Positions 1 through 5,858 of a stretch of 6,676 bases of DNA are shown piece after piece; position 1 is the stretch's first letter, and each line of letters starts with the position of its first letter. Origin of the DNA: CAYXZO01 sp964469505. GTDB taxonomy: Bacteria > Fidelibacterota > UBA8477 > JABMPR01. Both the position numbers and the translations under genes were made by a program. Under the pieces are notes generated by a model that made no database searches, was not told the origin of the DNA, and was given only the letters and a program-made list of their open reading frames with translations. The stretch covers positions 1-6,676 of the forward strand of contig CAYXZO010000092.1 in the NCBI GenBank assembly GCA_964469505.1. Reading direction: 5' to 3'.

Positions 1-443
1 AGAATGTTAGCAAACCAGTAGTTAAGGCCACCTTGTAGTACGTAATTGTTATGATAACCCAACTGCCGCAAGATCATCCAGGCTTGTTGAGCGAATAGAG
101 TGCCGTTGGAGTAAAGAATATTGGTTTTTACGTCCTGATCTAAGATATCCCGATATTTTTTATTAAGAATGTCTGCCAGGGGAATATTCAACGCGTCATC
201 CAAGTGATAACGTTCGTATTCAGCCGGTGTACGCACGTCAATTAATTGGATCGAAGGATCTTTGGCCACCAGCCATTGGGCTAGCTCGTCAGGGGAAATT
301 AATTCAGAGCGGGACTTAATCTCCTGCAACAGCTGAGGAGCAGTTAATTTGAAAGGCTGGGTGGTGTTTTGCGGTACAAGGGCGATAATTATTCCTAATA
401 GCAGTGCTACCGCGCTGAGTAAAGTTCGTGGAGTGAATTTCAT
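1..443 (-). CDS. Membrane-anchored rhodanese-like domain protein, catalytic Cys replaced by Ser (3' end outside window)
   Basis: This is the last visible gene of the minus-strand operon; 147 complete codons are present before the left edge cuts it. The start ATG (443-441) follows a strong AAAGGAGG ribosome site and lies 3 nt after the stop of the upstream transporter gene. Residues 7-24 form a hydrophobic N-terminal helix after a basic start (MKFTPR), so it is probably a membrane anchor or uncleaved signal facing the periplasm. A single rhodanese fold follows: LIDVRTPAEYERYHLDDALNIP at about 68-88 is the typical first half, and YVLQGGLNYW at 134-143 is the typical last strand and helix. In the active-site loop, active rhodaneses have Cys in a YCxxGxRS-type motif; here the loop reads YSNGTLFAQQAW (111-122), with Ser112 in the Cys position. 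Ordinary thiosulfate:cyanide sulfurtransferase chemistry is therefore unlikely. A sulfur-binding or structural role beside the YeeE/YedE transporters is inferred. The family call is firm; the function is not. Confidence 0.88.
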   Translation of the reverse strand, partial: MKFTPRTLLSAVALLLGIIIALVPQNTTQPFKLTAPQLLQEIKSRSELISPDELAQWLVAKDPSIQLIDVRTPAEYERYHLDDALNIPLADILNKKYRDILDQDVKTNILYSNGTLFAQQAWMILRQLGYHNNYVLQGGLNYWFANI

Positions 444-446
444 CAG

Positions 447-1040
447 TTAATCCTCCTTTGGACGGGCAAATACCCTTTCGGCCCATTCGCCGCCCCAGAA
501 CATTAGGATTGCGGCGACTACCACTAGCAGAGCTGTAACTCCATCTGAAATACCTAACAAGCGTGAGAGTTTGATGGGACCCAGGTCTTTCGCAAAGTAG
601 AGCTCTTTCCACCAGGAATACCCTTCACCAAAAACGAAAACTCCCACGAAGACGCCAACTGCGAACAGCATTCCATCCAATTTACCAATAGCGGCTGCGG
701 CCACACTCGTTCCAGGACAAAAGCCTCCCAAAGCCAAACCAGCTCCCATAATTACTCCACCTACGACTGTGGACCAAAGATAGGTGCGGTGGACGAAAAC
801 CAGCTTTAAGTCAATCCAGTGGAAAAGGCTGAAATATAGGAGACCTAGCATAGCCACGATTGTGGCGGTGAAAAAGACCTTTACTACAACCGTATCATAG
901 CCATAGAATACCCCCACCAGTTTGCGGCTTGAAGAGAAACCGGCTTGCTCGAGGGCGAAACCGAATCCGAGCCCAGCCAGAAAAGCAATTAGCAAATACC
1001 ATCCACTTCCGATTATTCCCTGGGGAATTAAAGGTCCCAT
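447..1040 (-). CDS. YeeE/YedE family sulfur transporter, C-terminal-half-type subunit
   Basis: This 197-residue, strongly hydrophobic protein belongs to the YeeE/YedE family, whose studied member TsuA imports thiosulfate. Two family signatures are visible: a GFGFALEQAGFSSSRKL stretch at 25-41, and a GLALGGFCPGTS stretch at 101-112 that carries the only cysteine, Cys108. In this family conserved membrane cysteines in such loops are thought to relay the sulfur substrate. About five membrane helices are predictable (roughly 12-31, 52-72, 88-107, 121-138, 165-182). The start is well supported: GGAGG lies 6 nt before the ATG. That ATG shares one base with the stop of the preceding gene (TAATG), so the two are probably translationally coupled. 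Full-length relatives such as E. coli YeeE are about 350 residues, so this and its upstream neighbour look like two halves of one transporter. The transported species (thiosulfate, sulfide or polysulfide) is not determined by the sequence. Confidence 0.9.
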   Translation of the reverse strand: MGPLIPQGIIGSGWYLLIAFLAGLGFGFALEQAGFSSSRKLVGVFYGYDTVVVKVFFTATIVAMLGLLYFSLFHWIDLKLVFVHRTYLWSTVVGGVIMGAGLALGGFCPGTSVAAAAIGKLDGMLFAVGVFVGVFVFGEGYSWWKELYFAKDLGPIKLSRLLGISDGVTALLVVVAAILMFWGGEWAERVFARPKED

Positions 1041-1558
1041 TATGCACCTCCGATCCAGTTTTTACGGAAGAAATAAGCAAAAATGAAGGCGCTGCCGAAA
1101 ATAAAGAGAGTGGCTAGAAAACCATGGATGGCTAATACTGCCATTCCACTCAAAGCTGCACCGCTGGTACAGCCCCGGCCCATGGTTGCCCCGAATCCGA
1201 AAATTGCTCCACCAATCAGGGCATTGATTCCTCTACGGCGCGAAGTAATTGAAGGGGGATGCTCCATGGTTAGTTTAAGACGGTGGCTGAGAGCTCCAGA
1301 AATAAACCCCCCCACCAAGACACCTAACATCTCGAAAACCAGCCAGGTTTTAAGAGGGTTCTGACCATTTGCCAGATAGTGGTTATAGAACTCATTCTGG
1401 CTGGTATGGTTCGGGGCCACGATTTTTAACCCCGCTATCAGGATTCGTTTCATCGCTCCACTGGCTCCCAGTCCACGACCCGAGAAATAGAACGAAAGCA
1501 AGAGCACCAAACCCAATAACACTCCAGCCAGATACGGATTCATGTACTTGGTTTTCAT
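1040..1558 (-). CDS. YeeE/YedE family sulfur transporter, N-terminal-half-type subunit
   Basis: This 172-residue membrane protein is the partner half of the downstream YeeE/YedE gene. A first helix spans about 8-26 and is followed by SGRGLGASGA (26-35). A soluble loop (about 45-70) and a second helix (about 72-91) follow. The diagnostic GFGATMGRGCTSG lies at 121-133 with Cys130, the only cysteine, and a last long helix spans about 143-164. The GRGCTSG motif matches the family's conserved Cys-containing re-entrant loop. The chosen ATG (1558-1556) has a GAGGA-type ribosome site about 10 nt upstream; a second Met at residue 6 is a less likely start. The 41-nt gap to the NrfD gene is the largest in the operon. 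Together with the next protein it probably forms a heteromeric channel in the inner membrane for an inorganic sulfur compound. Its place directly after a Psr-like complex suggests supply or removal of that enzyme's substrate or product. Confidence 0.9.
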   Translation of the reverse strand: MKTKYMNPYLAGVLLGLVLLLSFYFSGRGLGASGAMKRILIAGLKIVAPNHTSQNEFYNHYLANGQNPLKTWLVFEMLGVLVGGFISGALSHRLKLTMEHPPSITSRRRGINALIGGAIFGFGATMGRGCTSGAALSGMAVLAIHGFLATLFIFGSAFIFAYFFRKNWIGGA

Positions 1559-1599
1559 AAGCTGTAGTTCCTCATTCTTTTTATTCAGTTAGATATTAT

Positions 1600-2541
1600 T
1601 TAATACAACCAACGACTAGCCTGTCCCAGGGCTACGACCACGAACCGTAACATCAGATTTCCGAAGACCACCAATAAAGCTGGAATGGCGGCGGGTACCC
1701 ACCGCTTGGTGAGATCCATTATTTCAAGTAACATGGGTGTCAAAATTCCGAGGGCGATTACAAACACCCAGAATACCATGGTATAAGGTCCACCCAAAAC
1801 CAGCGCGGCGGCCTGGATGTGAACGCGAGTGCCCGCCAAGAACCCCATCAGCATGTGTACGATGAGAAATAATTCCGTTCCTAAGAGAAATAAGTCGGTC
1901 TTTATGAAAAGAGAACGCTCATCTTCATTTTTTGCAAAAAGGGCCGTCACTGCCGCTGCGGCAGAAAGCCCTGAAGTGAGGAATAAGGGCCCCAAGATTG
2001 CCGTATTCCAAAAGGGACGGGCATTGAAAGCTGAAAGCAGTATGCCTGTGTACATTCCCAGAATGATTGCCAGAAAAATGTTCGCCCAGGCCATCGGGCG
2101 ACGCCAGCGCTTTAAATTGTCCAGGAAACATGAGAGGGCCGGCCATTTCCATTGTTGGTGGGGAAATAGGTCCACCAGCCAATGGCCGGCCCACAGGAGA
2201 GACAGAGGGGTTATGAGGAGCAGTGTCCAGGCACCCCAAGACATGGGGGAGACCCAGCGGATATTGGTATAAAGTCTCCAGAAATAAAGCTTATGAGATA
2301 GGTCGATCCATAAAGCCCCCAACCCGATGACCAGAATGAAGGGGACTGCCATGGGCATTATTTTCGTTGCCGTAGGATATTTTTCTTCGCGGTGGGCCAG
2401 GGTGAAAAGAGCTGAAAAAAACATCAGCCCGGCAGCTAATCCTCCCAGAAAGAGGTAGAGTGGGATCGGCCAACCCCAGACGTGGAGGTTGGGATCAACT
2501 AAAGGGGTATTCCGTCCGCTTGTTATGATTTCTTCTACCAT
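1600..2541 (-). CDS. psrC: NrfD/PsrC family membrane subunit (quinone-reacting anchor)
   Basis: This 313-residue integral membrane protein belongs to the NrfD/PsrC family, the quinol/quinone-binding anchor of polysulfide reductase-type complexes. About eight membrane helices are visible (roughly 24-48, 63-79, 103-119, 151-171, 182-202, 218-237, 253-272, 283-305), agreeing with the eight-helix PsrC core. Family-like segments are WGWPIPLYLFLGGLAAG (22-38), SPMSWGAW (98-105), the SAFNARPFWNT loop (170-180), GTELFLIVHML (221-231) and LRFVVVALGQ near the C-terminus. The ATG start has GAGG 5 nt upstream. The gene begins 7 nt after the iron-sulfur subunit gene, so co-translation and assembly into one complex are expected. 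The protein holds no cofactor motif of its own; electrons should pass between its quinone site and the iron-sulfur subunit on the periplasmic face. The symbol is assigned by family and position; a thiosulfate reductase PhsC-type role is the main alternative. Confidence 0.93.
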   Translation of the reverse strand: MVEEIITSGRNTPLVDPNLHVWGWPIPLYLFLGGLAAGLMFFSALFTLAHREEKYPTATKIMPMAVPFILVIGLGALWIDLSHKLYFWRLYTNIRWVSPMSWGAWTLLLITPLSLLWAGHWLVDLFPHQQWKWPALSCFLDNLKRWRRPMAWANIFLAIILGMYTGILLSAFNARPFWNTAILGPLFLTSGLSAAAAVTALFAKNEDERSLFIKTDLFLLGTELFLIVHMLMGFLAGTRVHIQAAALVLGGPYTMVFWVFVIALGILTPMLLEIMDLTKRWVPAAIPALLVVFGNLMLRFVVVALGQASRWLY

Positions 2542-2548
2542 ATGATCC

Positions 2549-3082
2549 TCACAAGAGATAATAAATGTTAGGTTCAGTGCCCGCCTCGGGTATCAGGACT
2601 TTCCATTTCCTTTGGGCCAATTGCCGCGAAACCTCGCTGTGGGGGTCGTCTTTGTCTCCAAAGGTCAGCGCGTGGGTCGGGCAAACAGCCACACAAGCCG
2701 GATCTTCACCCCGGCGTACCCGATGAATACAAAAGGTACACTTATCAACGTAACCCTCGGGATGGACATAACGAGCATCGTACGGGCAACTGGCTATACA
2801 GGCCTTGCAACCAATGCACTCGTCTTGGTCCACTAAAACCACACCTCCTTCTTCAACATGGCTGGCGGCGGTGGGACATACCCGCACACAGGGGGCATTA
2901 GTGCAATGGTTACACCTTTCGGAGCGGATTTCCATGCTCAGGTTGGGATAGGTGCCACTGTTTATTTCCACAATCCAGTCTCTACAATATCCAATGGGTA
3001 CGTTGTTTTCGGTCTGGCACGCAACCACACAATCATTACATCCCACGCATTTGCGGGTATCTACGGTCATTATGTATCTCAT
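2549..3082 (-). CDS. psrB: Four-cluster [4Fe-4S] ferredoxin subunit, PsrB/PhsB/NrfC type
   Basis: This 177-residue electron-transfer subunit of a molybdoenzyme complex has sixteen cysteines in four groups: C12-C15-C18-C22, C57-C60-C65-C69, C89-C92-C95-C99 and C115-C118-C130-C134. This is the standard DMSO reductase-type subunit B arrangement for four [4Fe-4S] clusters. Typical CxxCxxCxxxC groups include CIGCKACIASCP (89-100), and the 11-residue spacing within the last group is characteristic. An extra Cys33 lies outside the groups. There is no signal peptide, as expected for a subunit carried across the membrane with its Tat-exported catalytic partner. The ATG overlaps the stop of the catalytic gene by 4 nt (ATGA), with GGGGAG 8 nt upstream. 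A second Met at residue 5 lacks a well-placed ribosome site. The protein wires the molybdenum subunit to the NrfD/PsrC quinone site. PsrB and PhsB cannot be told apart from this sequence. Confidence 0.95.
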   Translation of the reverse strand: MRYIMTVDTRKCVGCNDCVVACQTENNVPIGYCRDWIVEINSGTYPNLSMEIRSERCNHCTNAPCVRVCPTAASHVEEGGVVLVDQDECIGCKACIASCPYDARYVHPEGYVDKCTFCIHRVRRGEDPACVAVCPTHALTFGDKDDPHSEVSRQLAQRKWKVLIPEAGTEPNIYYLL

Positions 3083-5307
3083 GCCCTGTTCTCCCCGGAA
3101 TTCACTTTGCGGAAGGTGACGAAATTGATACGCATGCCGGTTCCACCCATAATGGGATCGGAAGCCACCTGGGAAATCAGTTCAGCGTCAGCCGCTCCCC
3201 GAGCATAGGCTCTATGCAATTTGGAAGCGCTGTGACCAAATCCGTGGATGAGGTAAACGCTATCCCATCGAATGCGCTCGGTGACTCTGACTTTGACGGG
3301 GAAGGTGCTGAGTTTCCCATCCTGGTTTTCCAACAAAACCAGATCACCATTATGCAAATCCCACTCTCGGGCGATTTTGGGATTGACCCATACCTGATTT
3401 TCGTTCTTCAAGGCGAAGAGATTGGGATTGTTGGTTGTTCTGGAGAAAGTATGTTGAGGAGCTCGACCATAAATCAGTCGATAAAAACCTGGCGGTGGTT
3501 CAGGATGAGGCGTATAACGGGGGAGAGGATCGAATCCGGCTTCTGCCAGCGCAGTTGAGTACAATTCAATTTTACCGGTGTTGGTGGAGAATTCATACTC
3601 TGGGAGATTTTCCAACGGGTAAAGTTCCTCTGGGCCGCGGGGGAATTTCTTGACACCCAGGCGTTTCATTTCGGCCAAGGAGCTACCGACCTGTTTCAAT
3701 TGCCAGTCGAGAAGTTCTTCTACGTTTTTCCAAGGGAAGTAGGCTTCCAGTCCCAAGCGTTTACTTAGCTCTTTCGCAATCCACCAACCGGGCCGCGTAT
3801 TAAAACGTGGGGGTGCTGCGGGTGCTCTCAACGCTATGAATGGTTCCCGATGGCCAGAGGTGCGTATAACATCATAACGTTCCAGATAAGTGCATTCCGG
3901 CAAAACAACATCGGCGTAACCCGTTATTTCCATGGGCATGGTATCTACCGCCACAACGAACTCCATGTTATTCAGTGCTTGAATTGTGCGTTCCGGCTGG
4001 GGTAGGGTATATATGAGGTTGGTTCCGTTAATGAACCACCCCTTGATTTTTAAAGGAGCGGTTGAATCGGGAAGTGAAGCGTCACGTAAAGTTTGAGCCA
4101 GTCCTAAAGCAGCAAATGGATATTTCCCGGGAGCCGCATCACGCCAGGTAAGGCGAGGTTTGGGGTATGAGGGAGTGGGATAGGAAGGCAAATGAACTTT
4201 TGCCGGATTGTAGAAACCTCCTCGCCGGCCCCAGGACCCTAAAAGGGCATTCAGGATTGCTACCGCCCTCAATCTCTGCGTGTCGTCACCATACCAGACC
4301 ACATGTCTACCAGGATGCACGATGGTGGCTGGTGCAGCGTGAGCCATTTCCCGGGCTGTTTTGCGGATTAGATCTGGGGGTATGGTAGTGATCCCATATG
4401 CCCATTCGGGAGTGTAACTCTTTACATGCTGCCGGAGAGCGTCGAACCCGTAGGTGTATTTGGCTACAAAGCGTTTATCGTATAGGTCTTCTTTGATTAA
4501 GACGTGTATCCACGCTAATAGAAGTGCCATATCGGTACCGGGGCGAATGGCCAACCAGTATTTGGATTTACCGGCGATTACAGAGAAGCGGGGATCGACG
4601 GTTATGATAGTCGCGTTTTTACCGATGGACTGGGCGGTTTCCTGGACCTGCCCGTTGTGCATGTTTTCTCCGATATGAGAACCGATGAGGACCAAGCAAC
4701 GGGTATCGCGGAGATCTGTTCGTTCAGGCGAGCCCACTCCTTCGCCGAAGGTCAGTTCAAAAGCCGTTTCTCGGGGGCCACGGCATTGAGCGTATGACGG
4801 AGCTGCGATGGAAGCAGTTCCGTAAGCTTTCAGCAAGTGTTTGAACCAATACCCTCCCGTACCGTGGGTAAAAAGGGCCAGACTTTCCGGACCATATTTT
4901 TTCTTAATCGCCAGTAAACGCTCGGCTACCAAATCTAAAGCTTCGGGCCAATCGACAGCTTTGAATTCTTGCTTCCCGTTACGCTTTACCCGGATCAGTG
5001 GGGTCTGCAGCCGATCCTCATCATAGTACATTCCGATTCCGCCCGTACCGCGGGGACAGAGTCGACCGTTGGAATGGGGATCTTCCGGATTCCCGGTTAT
5101 TTTCCATATGGAACCTTTTGAATCCAGGTGGACCCACCCCGCGCATTTCCAGAAACATACCTCGCAATAGGTTGGAATCCGGGTCGATGATTCGGCTAAC
5201 ATTTGCGGTTGGAAGACCTTGCCCAATAACGCAGGCGAAAAAACCAGTCCCCCGGCTCCTATACCAGCAATTTTGATAAAAGTCCTCCGAGTGATTTTAC
5301 GAGACAT
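3079..5307 (-). CDS. psrA: Tat-exported molybdopterin oxidoreductase, polysulfide/thiosulfate reductase catalytic subunit (PsrA/PhsA-like)
   Basis: This is the catalytic subunit of a DMSO reductase-superfamily enzyme, 742 residues from the chosen start. The N-terminus has a twin-arginine signal (TRRTFIK, residues 6-12) followed by a hydrophobic stretch (to about 32), so the folded enzyme should be exported to the periplasm. A [4Fe-4S] motif follows, Cys48-x2-Cys51-x3-Cys55-x28-Cys84. Cys175 in the SYAQCRGPRE segment sits where PsrA/PhsA enzymes place the cysteine molybdenum ligand. Later family segments include DTMPMEITGYADVVLPE and, in the C-terminal molybdopterin-dinucleotide-binding domain (about 608-735), HGFGH (688-692) and DPIMGGTGMRINF. 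The length fits PsrA/PhsA and is short for sulfite dehydrogenase SoeA. The likely reaction is two-electron reduction of polysulfide, thiosulfate or tetrathionate, or its reverse, with electrons exchanged through the next two gene products. An in-frame TTG at 5349 would add 14 residues but has no ribosome site. The exact substrate is uncertain. Confidence 0.93.
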   Translation of the reverse strand: MSRKITRRTFIKIAGIGAGGLVFSPALLGKVFQPQMLAESSTRIPTYCEVCFWKCAGWVHLDSKGSIWKITGNPEDPHSNGRLCPRGTGGIGMYYDEDRLQTPLIRVKRNGKQEFKAVDWPEALDLVAERLLAIKKKYGPESLALFTHGTGGYWFKHLLKAYGTASIAAPSYAQCRGPRETAFELTFGEGVGSPERTDLRDTRCLVLIGSHIGENMHNGQVQETAQSIGKNATIITVDPRFSVIAGKSKYWLAIRPGTDMALLLAWIHVLIKEDLYDKRFVAKYTYGFDALRQHVKSYTPEWAYGITTIPPDLIRKTAREMAHAAPATIVHPGRHVVWYGDDTQRLRAVAILNALLGSWGRRGGFYNPAKVHLPSYPTPSYPKPRLTWRDAAPGKYPFAALGLAQTLRDASLPDSTAPLKIKGWFINGTNLIYTLPQPERTIQALNNMEFVVAVDTMPMEITGYADVVLPECTYLERYDVIRTSGHREPFIALRAPAAPPRFNTRPGWWIAKELSKRLGLEAYFPWKNVEELLDWQLKQVGSSLAEMKRLGVKKFPRGPEELYPLENLPEYEFSTNTGKIELYSTALAEAGFDPLPRYTPHPEPPPGFYRLIYGRAPQHTFSRTTNNPNLFALKNENQVWVNPKIAREWDLHNGDLVLLENQDGKLSTFPVKVRVTERIRWDSVYLIHGFGHSASKLHRAYARGAADAELISQVASDPIMGGTGMRINFVTFRKVNSGENRA

Positions 5308-5314
5308 CAAGCGG

Positions 5315-5320
5315 CCTTTC
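5315..5320 (-). promoter_or_regulatory. Ribosome binding site that fixes the psrA-like start
   Basis: On the minus strand GAAAGG lies 7 nt before the ATG at 5307. It supports this start over the in-frame TTG at 5349, which has no purine-rich site in front of it. It also puts the twin-arginine pair at residues 7-8, the usual distance from the N-terminus for a Tat signal. Confidence 0.65.
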
Positions 5321-5487
5321 TCTTTGAATGTGGTTATTTGGTAAAACAAGCACCGGATTGGGTTCGATCTGGGAGATTGTGGAAGAGCTTATTGGGATAA
5401 TGGAGATAAAGGCGTAACTCATAAGATTGTGTTATTATTGAGTTTAATGGCCAGCATTTAATTATTCTCAAATATTTTTTGTGAGCA

Positions 5488-5518
5488 ATCATACATCATA
5501 CGCTGGCAGCTTTGACAA
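5488..5518 (-). promoter_or_regulatory. Possible promoter of the psr-type operon
   Basis: Read on the minus strand, TTGTCA (5518-5513) is followed after 19 nt by TATGAT (5493-5488); each differs from the sigma-70 consensus at one base. The spacer is 2 nt longer than ideal. A second TATGAT copy begins 7 nt earlier but is too close to the -35 box. If real, the transcript would have a leader of about 170-180 nt before the psrA-like start. Such matches occur by chance in AT-rich DNA, and the organism's promoter consensus is unknown. Confidence 0.22.
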
Positions 5519-5759
5519 CTACCGTGCCATTAGCTTTTTTCGCAATAAAAATGGATTTCCGTTGCTGGATCTCCCAGTCGGGGCAGGAACTGTTTTTTCA
5601 CTTAAGAGAATTAGTAACTACTTAGAGGAAGTATTAATCATGGAAGAGTGATGTTCATTAAAAAATCATTTGGTTTTAATCAGTCGTGTTAATTTGAGGA
5701 AATACAGCCACTTATGGTCTTTTTACTTTTTGGAAAGAAAGAAGACGATATAAAGGAAT

Positions 5760-5786
5760 AATTGGCATAAAAATTGACACAATTGG
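5760..5786 (+). repeat. AATTGG direct repeats upstream of the FAD oxidoreductase gene
   Basis: AATTGG occurs at 5760-5765 and again at 5781-5786, exactly 21 bp apart (two helical turns), with a further AATTG at 5772-5776 between them. The group lies about 75-100 nt before the ATG at 5859 and overlaps a TTGACA (5774-5779) that lacks a matching -10 box. The spacing suits a dimeric regulator binding one face of the DNA, but the motif is short and the region AT-rich, so chance is a serious alternative. Confidence 0.25.
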
Positions 5787-5858
5787 AAATATGAAAAGAT
5801 GCGCAATGCAATTATTAATCTTGCTAATATTCAATGTAGAAAAAGGGGTATCTAAAAA

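Larger units (their letters stand above)
5308..5858. other. Divergent intergenic region, 551 nt, no convincing gene
   Basis: This stretch separates the minus-strand psr-type operon from the plus-strand FAD oxidoreductase. It is visibly richer in A and T than the flanking genes, especially 5590-5858. I found no tRNA or rRNA and no GC-stem terminator with a U-run. Open frames here are short and lack a start with a ribosome site. What can be seen is a possible promoter for the operon (5488-5518, minus), spaced AATTGG repeats (5760-5786), a GCCAGC/GCTGGC inverted pair (5450-5455 and 5502-5507), and a weak A/T hairpin at 5718-5745. The size leaves room for two promoters with long leaders and regulator sites. 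An unrecognised small RNA cannot be excluded. Confidence 0.6.

Noticed and set aside
1038..1042. A frameshift breaking a single YeeE/YedE gene at the TAATG junction
   Set aside because: The second half has its own strong GGAGG site 6 nt before the ATG, its own first membrane helix and complete motifs, and split YeeE/YedE pairs are known, so two genuine genes are more likely than a pseudogene.
1829..2272. Plus-strand open frame of 147 codons inside the NrfD/PsrC gene
   Set aside because: It is the antisense shadow of a membrane protein gene, basic and Ser/Ala-rich, with no family signal; the opposite strand is unambiguous.
5369..5577. Nine-base inverted pair CTGGGAGAT (5369-5377) and ATCTCCCAG (5569-5577)
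   Set aside because: The arms are almost 200 nt apart with no further matching flanks; a chance match is plausible in a region this long.
5448..5651. Open plus-strand frame of about 67 codons in the intergenic region, ending near LKRISNYLEEVLIMEE
   Set aside because: There is no ATG with a ribosome site (a GTG at 5481 has only a T-run in front), no recognisable domain, and the length is what chance gives in AT-rich DNA. It would be worth revisiting only if conserved in relatives.
5718..5745. Hairpin with 12-nt pyrimidine/purine arms and a TTGG loop
   Set aside because: The stem is nearly all A-T with one A-A mismatch and a G-T pair, and no U-run follows. It is too weak for a terminator call and may be simple low-complexity sequence.
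5763..5777. Sigma-54-like element TGGCAT-N5-TTGA upstream of the SQR-like gene
   Set aside because: The spacing between the GG and the second element is right, but the invariant C of the -12 GC is replaced by A and the -24 half is imperfect.
5774..5779. Perfect TTGACA as a -35 box for the SQR-like gene
   Set aside because: No acceptable -10 hexamer exists 15-19 nt downstream; the best is 3 of 6 matches.
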